Assembly (NCBI GenBank): GCA_964573255.1
Contig: CAZNJB010000002.1
Span: forward strand, 110,879-174,878
Length of the DNA: 64,000 nt
From: CAYNUJ01 sp964573255
Lineage (GTDB): Bacteria; Bacteroidota; Ignavibacteria; Ignavibacteriales; Melioribacteraceae
Direction of reading: 5' to 3'
This document shows, piece by piece, positions 1-8,808 of this stretch. The notes beneath the pieces are model-generated. The model saw only the letters and a list, made by a program, of their open reading frames with translations, ran no database searches and had not been told where the DNA came from. Both the position numbers and the translations under genes were made by a program. The first letter of the stretch is position 1. Each line of letters starts with the position of its first letter.

Positions 1-888
1 TTCTTTTACTGCTTGATTATAGATTTCATTCGCTGAAGGTAAAGCACCTTTCTTTTGTGAGATAAACGGTTTTAAATCTTTTAAATTTGATGCGAGTGTA
101 CCGAATATAAGCGGAACATTTTTTTCTTTAGTCCATTCGATTACATCACGCATATTTCCTTCAAACTGTTCTAAGCCGAGGTTGAATATCTCCGAGTTCA
201 AAGGAATGAATTTTTCCTTTGCCATCCGAGCCATTAACGTTCCCTTTTTCAAATCGACATCAGAAAGCCATACATATATTTTCTGAATAATATCCGTGAG
301 TAATTCAAATGTTTTGTACTTCTTTAGCGAAAGAACCAAATTGACAAACGTTCTGCTTTTACCTAATGATTCCATTGAACCAGCACCTAGTGCGCCGTAA
401 TATTCGTTATGACCGGCATAAATTAAAATCGCATCCGGTTTTTGTTCGAGAACACCAGGCAGTAAATCACGTATGGTATAACTATTTACGGCAGTCATTG
501 CCAAATTTATAATTTCAATTTTTGACTGAGGGTATATTAATTCCAGTCTCTGCTGCATATACCGGGAGAAAGCACCCAAAGGCATATATGGATAGCCCGC
601 AGCAGAACTGCCGCCGAGAATGAATATCCTATATGCATCTTTTTTCTTCTCTTTATCAAATACATCTTGAATTGTGTAGGGCAAACTTTCAATTACATTA
701 AAATATCTTTTTGCAATTTCGGGATTGAGTGTGTATTTCTCTTTTGTAATGGGGACCCACTGCCGGTTATCCATACCATAATTGAATAGGCGTAAAGAGA
801 GTTCCAATAAAATGAAAAATAAGATGGGAATGAGAACCAAAACTATATTAAACCAAAAGGGGGCTTTTTTATTATTCTGTTTATTCAT
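1..888 (-). CDS. SGNH/GDSL hydrolase-like membrane-anchored protein (partial, 3' end outside window)
   Basis: The open frame starts at an ATG at 888 and runs off the left edge, giving 296 residues with no stop. The N-terminus is a short basic stretch followed by one hydrophobic segment (about residues 12-29), so the protein is anchored in or exported across the inner membrane. A serine-rich block, ILGGSSAAGYPY, stands where SGNH enzymes carry GDS, and AGHNEYYGALG resembles the GxN block. The His block would lie outside the window. Such proteins are often acyl- or carbohydrate-esterases, but no substrate can be named. It is divergent from a carbamoyltransferase / SxtJ / DUF5989 cassette, which suggests a shared surface-glycan or small-molecule modification role (inference). 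Confidence 0.7.
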   Translation of the reverse strand, partial: MNKQNNKKAPFWFNIVLVLIPILFFILLELSLRLFNYGMDNRQWVPITKEKYTLNPEIAKRYFNVIESLPYTIQDVFDKEKKKDAYRIFILGGSSAAGYPYMPLGAFSRYMQQRLELIYPQSKIEIINLAMTAVNSYTIRDLLPGVLEQKPDAILIYAGHNEYYGALGAGSMESLGKSRTFVNLVLSLKKYKTFELLTDIIQKIYVWLSDVDLKKGTLMARMAKEKFIPLNSEIFNLGLEQFEGNMRDVIEWTKEKNVPLIFGTLASNLKDLKPFISQKKGALPSANEIYNQAVKE

Positions 889-1050
889 AACGTACCAATA
901 TTTTTAAAACTTAATTACAAAGATAACTCTTAATGATAAGTTGTACTAATCGAATAATTTCGAGTAAACTTTAGTTCTCTAAAATCATTGATAATTCAAG
1001 CCCATTGCTCTATTTTTGAGTCTGTTTAATTCTGAAAATTGGAGAGAGTA

Positions 1051-2868
1051 TTGTATATATTAGGTATTTCTGCTTTTTATCATGATAGTGCAGCTTGTTT
1101 GATAAAAGACGGAAAGATTATTGCAGCCGCACAAGAAGAAAGATTTACAAGAAAAAAACATGATCATAACTTTCCTAAAAATGCAGCTGAATATTGCCTA
1201 AACTACGCCGGAATATCGTCGGAACAGATTGACTATATCGCTTTCTACGACAAACCGTTTTTAAAATTCGAGCGGCTTCTGGAATCTTATCTTCACTACG
1301 CTCCCAAAGGGATAGCTTCTTTTATAAAAGCTATGCCTCTGTGGATAAAACAGAAGTTGTGGATGAAAGAATTAATTAATAAAGAATTAAATTATAAGGG
1401 GAAAGTTCTCTTTCCCGAACATCACCAATCCCATGCCGCATCGGCATTCTTTGCCTCGCCTTTTCAGGAAGCGGCAATTATTACAGCCGACGGAGTAGGC
1501 GAGTGGACGACTTCTTCTTTTGGTATCGGTAGAGACAATAAAATTGAAATTATTGCGGATATTAAGTTCCCACATTCATTGGGCTTACTCTATTCTGCAT
1601 TTACCTACTATACCGGATTTAAAGTGAACTCTGGCGAATATAAAGTAATGGGGCTAGCGCCTTATGGTGAACCGAAATATGTAGATTTGATTTTGAATGA
1701 GCTGATTGATTTAAAGGAGGATGGTTCTTTTAAATTAAATATGAAGTATTTTAACTATGTTGCCGGTTTAACGATGACAAACGAGAACTTTAATAAATTA
1801 TTCGGAGGTTCACCGCGCAAACCGGAGAGTGAATTAACGCAAAGGGAGATGGATTTAGCCCGCTCAATTCAGGATGTAACTGAAGAGATAATGATTAGAA
1901 TGGCAAGGCATGTTAAGAAAGAAACTAATGCCGAATATCTTTGTTTGGCTGGAGGCGTTGCTTTGAACTGCGTTGCAAACGGAAAAATATTACGTGAAAA
2001 TATATTTAAAGATATTTGGATTCAACCAGCAGCGGGCGATGCCGGTGGAGCATTGGGTGCGGCATTGTTTGTATGGTATCAATATTTGAATAATGAAAGA
2101 AAAGCTGATGGCAAAAATGATTTCCAATTCGGTTCTTATTTGGGGCCGGATTTTTCGGATGATGAAATAAAATCATTTCTTGATGAAAACGAATTCGAGT
2201 ATAAAAGACTGAAAGATGACCAATTGTTCGAAGTGGTTGCTGATCTTCTTGCCGAAGAAAATGTAATCGGTTGGTTTCAGGGTAGAATGGAATTCGGTCC
2301 GCGTGCTTTGGGCAACCGTTCGATAATCGGAGATGCCCGCTCGGCTAAAATGCAATCGAAGATGAACTTGAAGATTAAATACAGAGAAAGTTTTCGTCCT
2401 TTCGCTCCTTCGGTTCTCGAGGAGAAAGTCAGCGAATATTTTGAAATTGATAGACCCTCTCCTTATATGTTGCTTGTTGCCGATGTTCAGCGTTTTCGCC
2501 AAATAAAAATGAAAGACGAACAGAAAAAATTATTCGGAATTGAAAAGTTGAATGTTCCTAAATCAGATATACCGGCAGTTACCCACGTTGATTATTCGGC
2601 AAGAATTCAAACTGTTAACAAAGATACAAATCCGCGTTATCATCGATTGATAAGTGAATTTGATAAGAGGCACGGCTGTGCAGTTATTGTAAATACTTCG
2701 TTTAATGTAAGGGGAGAACCGATAGTTTGTACACCAGAAGATGCGTACAAATGTTTTATGAGAACGGAAATGGATTATCTGGTTCTCGGTAATTATTTGT
2801 TGGACAAGAAAGATCAGCGTCCGCTCGAAGATGATATTAATTGGAAAGATAAATTTGATTTGGATTAA
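1051..2868 (+). CDS. Carbamoyltransferase (NodU/CmcH/SxtI-like family)
   Basis: The protein is 605 residues, the usual size for NodU/CmcH-type O-carbamoyltransferases, which move a carbamoyl group from carbamoyl phosphate to a hydroxyl of a sugar or secondary metabolite. The N-terminal Kae1-like half shows GISAFYHDSAA at the start and a metal-type HHQSH block (about residues 124-128). CLAGGVALNCVANGK and, at about 410-425, QGRMEFGPRALGNRSI mark the middle and the C-terminal domain. I chose the TTG at 1051 because GGAGAGAG lies directly before it (1041-1048); an in-frame TTG at 1039 has no ribosome binding site. The SxtJ-like gene follows after 2 bases. Substrate unknown. Confidence 0.9.
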   Translation: MYILGISAFYHDSAACLIKDGKIIAAAQEERFTRKKHDHNFPKNAAEYCLNYAGISSEQIDYIAFYDKPFLKFERLLESYLHYAPKGIASFIKAMPLWIKQKLWMKELINKELNYKGKVLFPEHHQSHAASAFFASPFQEAAIITADGVGEWTTSSFGIGRDNKIEIIADIKFPHSLGLLYSAFTYYTGFKVNSGEYKVMGLAPYGEPKYVDLILNELIDLKEDGSFKLNMKYFNYVAGLTMTNENFNKLFGGSPRKPESELTQREMDLARSIQDVTEEIMIRMARHVKKETNAEYLCLAGGVALNCVANGKILRENIFKDIWIQPAAGDAGGALGAALFVWYQYLNNERKADGKNDFQFGSYLGPDFSDDEIKSFLDENEFEYKRLKDDQLFEVVADLLAEENVIGWFQGRMEFGPRALGNRSIIGDARSAKMQSKMNLKIKYRESFRPFAPSVLEEKVSEYFEIDRPSPYMLLVADVQRFRQIKMKDEQKKLFGIEKLNVPKSDIPAVTHVDYSARIQTVNKDTNPRYHRLISEFDKRHGCAVIVNTSFNVRGEPIVCTPEDAYKCFMRTEMDYLVLGNYLLDKKDQRPLEDDINWKDKFDLD

Positions 2869-2870
2869 TT

Positions 2871-3287
2871 ATGCTTTGGCAAGAAATTAAAAATATTGAA
2901 AGCGGCGAAAAAGAATTAAAGAAGTTCGGTTTAACCATCGGAATTTTCTTGATACTGCTCGGATTCTTATTCTTTTATTTAAATAAAAGTTATTATCTAT
3001 ATTTCTTATCGTCCGGTTCTTTATTCGCAGCACTGGGATTAGCTTTGCCCAAAATACTTTTGCCTTTTCAAAAGGTGTGGATGTCAATAGCCGTTATTCT
3101 TGGCTTTTTTATGACGCGATTAATTCTTTCGGTTCTTTTTTATATTGTATTTACACCGATGAGTTTTATCGCTAAATTAGTGGGCAAAAACTTTCTGGAT
3201 GAGAAAATAGAAAAGAATGCAAAATCGTATTGGCATTACAGAGAGAATAAAGAATACGAAAAGATTGAAACTGAACGGCAATTTTAA
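2871..3287 (+). CDS. SxtJ-family membrane protein
   Basis: A 138-residue protein with three or so hydrophobic segments (about residues 21-38, 42-60 and 68-92) and a charged C-terminal tail. It lies 2 bases after the carbamoyltransferase stop. Its size, topology and position match the SxtJ family, named from the saxitoxin cluster where it sits next to the SxtI carbamoyltransferase. Its biochemical role is not established. The tight spacing implies co-transcription and probably a membrane-associated carbamoyltransferase complex (inference). Confidence 0.65.
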   Translation: MLWQEIKNIESGEKELKKFGLTIGIFLILLGFLFFYLNKSYYLYFLSSGSLFAALGLALPKILLPFQKVWMSIAVILGFFMTRLILSVLFYIVFTPMSFIAKLVGKNFLDEKIEKNAKSYWHYRENKEYEKIETERQF

Positions 3288-3312
3288 AATTGGAAATAAC
3301 GGAGATAAATAG

Positions 3313-3471
3313 ATGAGTAAATTATCAATATTATCGGAATTGTGGTCATTCCTAAAAGAAAGAAAAAAATGGTGGTTAATGCCGATTATTATTTTCCTCG
3401 TTCTGCTTGGAGGACTAATAATATTAACGCAAGGTTCTGCTTTAGCACCATTCATTTATGCCTTGTTTTAA
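3313..3471 (+). CDS. DUF5989-family small membrane protein (52 aa)
   Basis: A 52-residue frame starting at ATG 3313, with GGAGATAAAT just upstream (3301-3310). It begins with an amphipathic LSELWSFLKERKKWW stretch, continues into one transmembrane helix, and ends with GSALAPFIYALF. This matches the short DUF5989 proteins (SxtK-like) that travel with SxtJ and carbamoyltransferases. It is 25 bases downstream of the SxtJ-like gene and is most likely its third operon member. It is short enough to be skipped by length-filtered gene calling. Function unknown. Confidence 0.8.
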   Translation: MSKLSILSELWSFLKERKKWWLMPIIIFLVLLGGLIILTQGSALAPFIYALF

Positions 3472-3815
3472 TCAGGTAAGCCTTTTTCTTTAATAATTGT
3501 AGTTGTTGACGTAAACAATTACTACAATATATTCTAATCTTTAAACGAATAGAATGTTTATTTTGATAAACTGTTTTGTGTATCAATAATTAATGTTTTA
3601 TACAAAAAATTTTACTAATCAAAGTTGAAGTTAAATCGCTGATAAGCGAATGAAAGTCAATAATAATTTTATTCTTGCTGTTATTCTTTCCTTTCCCTCA
3701 TTTTATGTGACCATCAGAACAAACTTAGTATATTATAAGAATCTTATTGAATAAATCCAATTTTTTTATAATTCAATATTAAGTTAATTTTGGATAAATA
3801 ATTTGGTTAGATGAT
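3472..3815. other. Intergenic gap, no gene seen
   Basis: There are 344 bases between the DUF5989 gene and the HAMP-domain gene. No convincing frame is present on either strand. The only structure I see is an 8-base perfect inverted repeat, ATTGTAGT at 3496-3503 and ACTACAAT at 3521-3528. It could act as a weak terminator or an operator, but it has no T-run. The right part is very AT-rich and presumably holds the promoter for the sensor-trkH pair. Confidence 0.5.
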
Positions 3816-4574
3816 ATGGGACTTCGATTAAAAATATTATCCGGATTTTTGATTTTGGTTATGATGCTGGCTGTTGCGGGCGTTTGGTCAATTTATGAAT
3901 TGAGCCAAATGGGTTCGTCCGTGCAAAAATTTCTGAATGAAAATTACAAGAGCATTCAAGCCTCGAATAATATGCTTAATGCATTGAATGAAGAAAACGG
4001 TTCGATATTATTGCTGTTAAAGGGTGATTGGGAAAACGGAAGAAAGAAACTGGAAGAAGCGGATAAATTATTTATGAAAAATTTAAATTTTGCTTTCGAT
4101 AATATTTCCGTTCCCAGTGAGAAACAGTACCTAAAAAATATAAAAGAAAAGTATTCTGAATTTAAAAACCAATGGATTCGTCCGATAGTCGATACACCGC
4201 GGCAGGGAAATTTAGATTGGTATTATCAAAATATTTATCTCCACTTTTCCGAATTGCATAAAGATATTAAGAAACTTATAGCCGTTAACGACAAGGCAAT
4301 TTATGAGACTTCAACAGAATTGAAATCCAAGAGTAATAGAGCAATTATGCCTGGAATTATTTCCGTAATAGCCGCATTGGTATTTACATTTATTTTCATC
4401 TACTTTATTAACTATTATTTCGTTAGTCCCATTATCAAAATGAAAAAGAAGGTAAAAGATTTCATAGAGAAACGTACGCCGTTCATACCTGAAGTTGAGA
4501 CGAAAGATGAGATTTGCGAGTTGGAAGATTCAATCAGATTATTGTGCGAAATTAATCAATCATTAGAACAGTAA
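3816..4574 (+). CDS. Orphan HAMP-domain membrane sensor protein without output domain
   Basis: A 252-residue protein with TM1 (about 8-28), a roughly 150-residue alpha-helical periplasmic region, TM2 (about 178-200) and a HAMP-like linker ending at residue 252. The layout is the input half of a sensor kinase or chemoreceptor (four-helix-bundle or KinB-type sensor). There is no histidine kinase, methyl-accepting, GGDEF or phosphatase output domain. The stop codon overlaps the trkH start in TAATG, so the two are probably translationally coupled. It may be a regulator or accessory subunit of the potassium transporter (inference), or a truncated kinase remnant. Confidence 0.65.
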   Translation: MGLRLKILSGFLILVMMLAVAGVWSIYELSQMGSSVQKFLNENYKSIQASNNMLNALNEENGSILLLLKGDWENGRKKLEEADKLFMKNLNFAFDNISVPSEKQYLKNIKEKYSEFKNQWIRPIVDTPRQGNLDWYYQNIYLHFSELHKDIKKLIAVNDKAIYETSTELKSKSNRAIMPGIISVIAALVFTFIFIYFINYYFVSPIIKMKKKVKDFIEKRTPFIPEVETKDEICELEDSIRLLCEINQSLEQ

Positions 4575-6031
4575 TGCGCTTTCATGTTGTTATAAGATAT
4601 ATTGCCCTAGCTTTGTTGCTGAATTCATTGTTTATGATTATTTCAGGTGTGATCTCCGCTGTGAATAATGACGGTGGAATGATACCTTTATTTTATTCCG
4701 GATTGGTTACGGCATTATTTGGAGTATTTCCTTTGGTATTTGTTCCGCCAACGGAAAAAATTACAAATAAAGAAGGTCTTTTGATAGTTGTTTTAAGCTG
4801 GCTGTTATCTTGTCTGGTAGGAACGCTTCCTTATTTGTTATGGGGAGGCGGTGTTTTTACTTTCACGAATGCGTGGTTTGAAAGCGTTTCCGGTTTTACT
4901 ACAACCGGTGCCACAATTCTTTCGGATATTGAAGCTATTCCAATGGGATTACTGTTTTGGCGAGCAGCAACACATTGGATAGGGGGTATAGGAATTATAA
5001 TTTTTGTGCTGGCTGTTCTTCCTTTCCTCGGAATCGCCGAGTTGGTTCTTTTCAGAAGTGAACTATCTTCTATGGCAGCAGAGAACTTCAGACATAGAGC
5101 CAGACGCGCTATTCATATATTGGCTGGAGTTTATGTTGGGCTAACTGCACTTGAAACTATTGCCTTGATGATTTTAGGAATGAATTTATTCGATGCAGTT
5201 ACACATTCTTTTGCTACAATTGCAACGGGCGGATTTTCTCCCAAGAATCAAAGTGTAGCTTATTATAACTCTCCTGCTATCGAAATTGTAATTATTATTT
5301 TTATGCTTTTATCGGGTATTCACTTTGCTATGTTATTTGGTGTCGCTACGGGTAAATGGAAAGATTTTTGGCGAAGCACTATTGTGAGATATTATCTCCT
5401 CGCAAATGTTGTCGGCACTCTTATAGCAACTTTTAATACCTGGGGAACGAATTACGAAACTTTCGGTGAAGCGTTAAGATATTCGGCTTTTCAAATTGTT
5501 TCAGTAGGTACTTCAACCGGTTTTGCAAATGCTGATTCTGCAGTTTGGCCTTTCGTATCGCATATGGTTCTGATATTTTTTACTCTTCAATGTGCTTGTG
5601 CCGGTTCAACTTCAGGTGGAATAAAAGTAGACAGGGTTGTAATTCTTTGGAAAGCATTCGTAAGGCAATTAAGAAGTTTGATGCATCCGAATGCAGTATT
5701 TCCGGTTCGTTTGGACGATAACGTCGTTTCGGATGATGTTGTTTATAAGAGTGTGTTGTTCATCGGTATTTATCTGTTTATTGCATTTATTTCTACACTT
5801 TTAATCGCTGCGATGGATGTGGATTTGTTAACTTCATTTACCGCTACAATTGCATCAATGGGTAATGTAGGTCCCGGTTTGGGAAGCGTAGGTTCTGTTG
5901 CAAATTACGGCCATTTGCCTGCTGCGGCTAAGTGGGTATTGACTGTAGCTATGTTGCTCGGTCGTGTAGAGATTTATTCAATGTTTATCTTCTTTACACC
6001 CAATCAGTGGAAGAGAGGAGTCGCTTATTAA
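4574..6031 (+). CDS. trkH: TrkH-family potassium uptake transporter
   Basis: A 485-residue integral membrane protein with the four repeated M1-P-M2 units of Trk/Ktr channels. Selectivity-filter-like loops are visible: SGFTTTGATI, ATGGFSPKNQ, GTSTGFANAD and SMGNVGPGLG. It imports K+ across the inner membrane, normally with a cytoplasmic TrkA/KtrA NAD-binding subunit, which is not in this window. Its ATG shares one base with the stop of the preceding sensor-like gene. The next gene is convergent, 13 bases away. The family is secure; the regulatory partner is not known. Confidence 0.92.
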   Translation: MRFHVVIRYIALALLLNSLFMIISGVISAVNNDGGMIPLFYSGLVTALFGVFPLVFVPPTEKITNKEGLLIVVLSWLLSCLVGTLPYLLWGGGVFTFTNAWFESVSGFTTTGATILSDIEAIPMGLLFWRAATHWIGGIGIIIFVLAVLPFLGIAELVLFRSELSSMAAENFRHRARRAIHILAGVYVGLTALETIALMILGMNLFDAVTHSFATIATGGFSPKNQSVAYYNSPAIEIVIIIFMLLSGIHFAMLFGVATGKWKDFWRSTIVRYYLLANVVGTLIATFNTWGTNYETFGEALRYSAFQIVSVGTSTGFANADSAVWPFVSHMVLIFFTLQCACAGSTSGGIKVDRVVILWKAFVRQLRSLMHPNAVFPVRLDDNVVSDDVVYKSVLFIGIYLFIAFISTLLIAAMDVDLLTSFTATIASMGNVGPGLGSVGSVANYGHLPAAAKWVLTVAMLLGRVEIYSMFIFFTPNQWKRGVAY

Positions 6032-6044
6032 GTTTTACTTTAAT

Positions 6045-6566
6045 CTATAACTTTTTAATTATATAATCAGCACATTCAAAAATATCCTCAAATGATTTTA
6101 CGATATCCGGTGAACGATTCTCAAATATCATTCGATTATTGATTTCTTCAACTAATGATTTCCACATTTTGCCATGTGCTGCTACGGGTCTCTTTTTAGT
6201 TAAATTCTTATTGAAAAATTCCCAGACGGTCACCAATTCTAGTAATGTTCCCGTTCCACCACGAAGCGCAATGAATGCATCTCCTTTTTCAATTAAGGTA
6301 TTAATTCTGTCGAATAAAGATTCCTCTTCGATTATTTCATCCAAATAAGGATTGGGTTTTCTATTAAATAAATCGACTATAACGCCTATTGTATATCCTC
6401 CGGCATCTTTATTCCCTTTTGAAGCTGCTTCCATAATCCCTTGATATCCGCCGGTACAAATCCCAAATCCTTTTTCACCAAGATATTTGCCTAATTTGTA
6501 TGCAGTTTCATATTCTTCATCTCCCACTTTCGGAAGTGCGCTGCCAAAAATTGTAACAATTTTCAT
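6045..6566 (-). CDS. LOG-family protein (lysine-decarboxylase-like fold), short paralogue
   Basis: The protein is 173 residues from ATG 6566, chosen because GGAGAGGAA lies directly before it. An in-frame ATG at 6587 with AAAGGAAA upstream is the alternative and would add 7 residues. TGGYQGIMEAASKG and RGGTGTLLELVTVWE match the Rossmann-like LOG family, several of which are nucleoside 5'-monophosphate phosphoribohydrolases. The usual PGGxGTxxE signature has Arg for Pro here. A second, longer LOG protein with the canonical motif lies at 47831. Specific substrate unknown. Confidence 0.82.
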   Translation of the reverse strand: MKIVTIFGSALPKVGDEEYETAYKLGKYLGEKGFGICTGGYQGIMEAASKGNKDAGGYTIGVIVDLFNRKPNPYLDEIIEEESLFDRINTLIEKGDAFIALRGGTGTLLELVTVWEFFNKNLTKKRPVAAHGKMWKSLVEEINNRMIFENRSPDIVKSFEDIFECADYIIKKL

Positions 6567-6656
6567 TTCCTCTCCAGAAGTCTTCATTAAAATTTCCTTT
6601 TACAATCAATTTTTAGATGTTTTACAGTATCTAATTTTAATAGTATTGCGGGAAAT

Positions 6657-7079
6657 CTATTTCATACCTGTAAGTTGGACTATAACTCGTCTTTGTCTGC
6701 GTTTATTATCAAAATCGATTAAAATTATTTGCTGCCATGTACCAAGCAATAATTTTCTTTCGGCAAAGGGTACAGTAAAAGAGGCTCCCTGCAAAGCCGC
6801 TCTAACGTGAGAGTGTCCGTTTCCGTCATGCCATGTATCATCGTGATGATACCGTTGATTGGAGGGCGCAATTTTTTCCATAAATTTGGGGTAATCAAGT
6901 AATAATCCCGGCTCATATTCGATTGTCGTAATTCCTGCGGTAGAACCTGGAGCAAAAATAAGAACACTCCCTTCAATAAAATGAGAATCGGAGAGAATTT
7001 CCTGAACTCTATCGGTAATATCGATAATATCAGTACCCGGTTTTGTTTCTACGCTAAATGTAAAAGTTTTTACGTCCAT
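6657..7079 (-). CDS. YjbQ/UPF0047 family protein
   Basis: A 140-residue protein, typical size for YjbQ. It shows the family blocks GSTAGITTIEYEPGL and WHDGNGHSHVRAAL, with the His residues that form the presumed active site, and a C-terminal LLGTWQQIILIDFD strand. Some family members have a weak thiamine-phosphate synthase activity, but the physiological role is unsettled. The start ATG at 7079 has GAGGAA before it. It lies about 90 bases upstream of the LOG gene on the same strand. Confidence 0.88.
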   Translation of the reverse strand: MDVKTFTFSVETKPGTDIIDITDRVQEILSDSHFIEGSVLIFAPGSTAGITTIEYEPGLLLDYPKFMEKIAPSNQRYHHDDTWHDGNGHSHVRAALQGASFTVPFAERKLLLGTWQQIILIDFDNKRRQRRVIVQLTGMK

Positions 7080-7250
7080 AATTCCTCGCGATATTATTTG
7101 GCAAAGTTAATGAATAATATATTTCGGGAAAAATAATTTTGAGTTCTGATTCTGTTAAATTTCCTAAAAAATCTTAAAATATTCGGAAGTAAGAGCTTAA
7201 ATTATTAGATTGGCGGTTGTATTTTAATGAAATTTAATACGGAGAGTCGC

Positions 7251-8465
7251 ATGAATTCCAAGGATTTTATAGCTTTAGAGGACAAATACGGTGCACACAA
7301 TTATCATCCGCTTCCTGCGGTTCTTTCGAAGGGAGAAGGACCTTTTGTGTGGGATGTAGAAGGCAAAAAGTATTTTGATTTCCTTTCAGCTTATTCTGCC
7401 GTTAATCAGGGTCACTGTCATCCTAAAATCATTTCCGCTCTCAAAGAACAGGCGGAAAAGTTGACTTTAACTTCGAGAGCATTTTATAACGACCAATTAG
7501 GTCCGTACGAAAAATTCATCACGGAGTTCTTCGGGTACGATAAAGTGCTGCCAATGAATTCCGGTGCAGAAGCCGATGAAACGGCTTTAAAATTAGCACG
7601 CCGCTGGGGATACGATGTTAAAGGCGTGCCCGAAAATAAAGCGAAAATTATTGTTTGTGAAGGGAACTTCCACGGAAGAACTATCACAATAATTTCCATG
7701 TCAACCGATCCCGATTCCTATAAAGGATTTGGACCGTATACGCCGGGATTCGAAGTTGTGCCTTATAATGATATTCCCGCTTTGGAAAAAGCTTTAGAAG
7801 ACCCGAATGTTGTTGGATTTTTAGTAGAACCGATTCAAGGCGAAGCCGGTGTTTATGTGCCGGATGACGGCTATTTGAAAAAAGCTTATGATCTTTGCAA
7901 AGCTAAAAATGTTTTATTCATTGCTGATGAAGTTCAAACGGGTATTGCAAGAACCGGAAAACTTCTTGCGTGTGAGCACGAAAATGTTCGACCCGATATT
8001 TTGATATTGGGGAAAGCTCTTTCGGGCGGGGTTCTACCCGTATCTGCGGTTTTGGCCGATGATGAAATTATGCTGGTTATTAAACCGGGCGAACATGGTT
8101 CCACTTTCGGAGGAAATCCTTTAGCTTGCCGTGTTGCCGTTGCTGCGCTCGAAGTAATTCGTGACGAAAAACTTGCTGAAAATGCCGAAAGATTGGGCGA
8201 AGTTTTTCGCAAAGAAATGGAGGAGTTTAACCATCCGATGATTGAATTAGTGCGCGGAAAAGGTTTATTGAATGCTATTGTGATTAAACCAACCGACGGA
8301 AAAGAAGCGTGGGATGTTTGTATTAAAATGGCAGAAAACGGATTGCTGGCAAAACCAACTCACCAGCATATAATTCGTTTTGCACCTCCTTTGGTAATAA
8401 CAGAAGAACAATTACGCGAAGCAATTGATATAATAAAAAAATCATTAAATGAGATTTATTCCTAA
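7251..8465 (+). CDS. rocD: Ornithine aminotransferase (ornithine-oxo-acid transaminase)
   Basis: A 404-residue class-III PLP aminotransferase. It transfers the delta-amino group of ornithine to 2-oxoglutarate, giving glutamate-5-semialdehyde and glutamate, and so links arginine and proline metabolism. The N-terminal ALEDKYGAHNYHPLPAVLS block is typical of RocD. Other landmarks are GNFHGRTI, the FIADEVQTG aspartate loop, and ILGKALSGG with the PLP lysine. I prefer ATG 7251 because GGAGAG stands 5 bases upstream; an in-frame ATG at 7227 has no clear ribosome binding site. A strong terminator follows, so it appears monocistronic. Confidence 0.93.
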   Translation: MNSKDFIALEDKYGAHNYHPLPAVLSKGEGPFVWDVEGKKYFDFLSAYSAVNQGHCHPKIISALKEQAEKLTLTSRAFYNDQLGPYEKFITEFFGYDKVLPMNSGAEADETALKLARRWGYDVKGVPENKAKIIVCEGNFHGRTITIISMSTDPDSYKGFGPYTPGFEVVPYNDIPALEKALEDPNVVGFLVEPIQGEAGVYVPDDGYLKKAYDLCKAKNVLFIADEVQTGIARTGKLLACEHENVRPDILILGKALSGGVLPVSAVLADDEIMLVIKPGEHGSTFGGNPLACRVAVAALEVIRDEKLAENAERLGEVFRKEMEEFNHPMIELVRGKGLLNAIVIKPTDGKEAWDVCIKMAENGLLAKPTHQHIIRFAPPLVITEEQLREAIDIIKKSLNEIYS

Positions 8466-8483
8466 TTGTTTTTATAAACTATT

Positions 8484-8516
8484 AAAGCCGAGATTCTTTC
8501 TCGGCTTTTCTTTTTT
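8484..8516 (+). terminator. Intrinsic terminator after rocD
   Basis: A perfect 10-base stem, AAAGCCGAGA (8484-8493) with TCTCGGCTTT (8499-8508), closes a 5-base loop and is followed by a T-rich tail to 8516. It starts 18 bases after the rocD stop. Confidence 0.9.
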
Positions 8517-8700
8517 AAAAAGTTATACTTCTAAATGTAATTAACATTAAATACTTCATCGACTCTCCGGTATCAGGAATCCCGCATCCGGTATCATTTC
8601 CCATCAGTTGTTTCAGTTTTTCTAACTCATCCAAACATTCATTCATCCAATTATCCTCACCAAGAGGAGAAAGTTAAAGTTTCTTAAGCAATTGTGAATT

Positions 8701-8808
8701 TTATTTAATAGTAATATAGATTATTCTATTTTCAATTTTTTGTTTTGAATTATTGGACAATTCGGAAATGAGCATTATTGCGGTAAAAAATAGAATGGCT
8801 GAAATCAT
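8701..8808 (-). CDS. Possible small membrane peptide (35 aa)
   Basis: A 35-codon frame starts at ATG 8808 with GGACGGAG about 8 bases upstream and ends at TAA 8701. The first half (MISAILFFTAIMLIS) is hydrophobic and the second half is polar and basic, like a single-pass membrane peptide. No family is recognised. In AT-rich DNA a chance frame of this length is quite likely, so this is tentative. Confidence 0.25.
   Translation of the reverse strand: MISAILFFTAIMLISELSNNSKQKIENRIIYITIK

Noticed and set aside
2173..2502. A 109-codon minus-strand frame inside the carbamoyltransferase gene
   Set aside because: It is antisense to the conserved FGPRALGNRS region and has no ribosome binding site or family features.
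6031..6060. Shared terminator between convergent trkH and the LOG gene
   Set aside because: Only 13 bases separate the stops and I could not find a stable stem there.
7080..7226. TTTGGCAAAGTTAATGA as a sigma-54 promoter for rocD
   Set aside because: GG is followed 10 bases later by GA, not GC, and the -24 box is also weak.
8515..8646. A 43-codon minus-strand frame after rocD
   Set aside because: It overlaps the rocD terminator tail, lacks a clear ribosome binding site, and its middle encodes the CCGGTATC repeat stretch; more likely decayed DNA than a gene.
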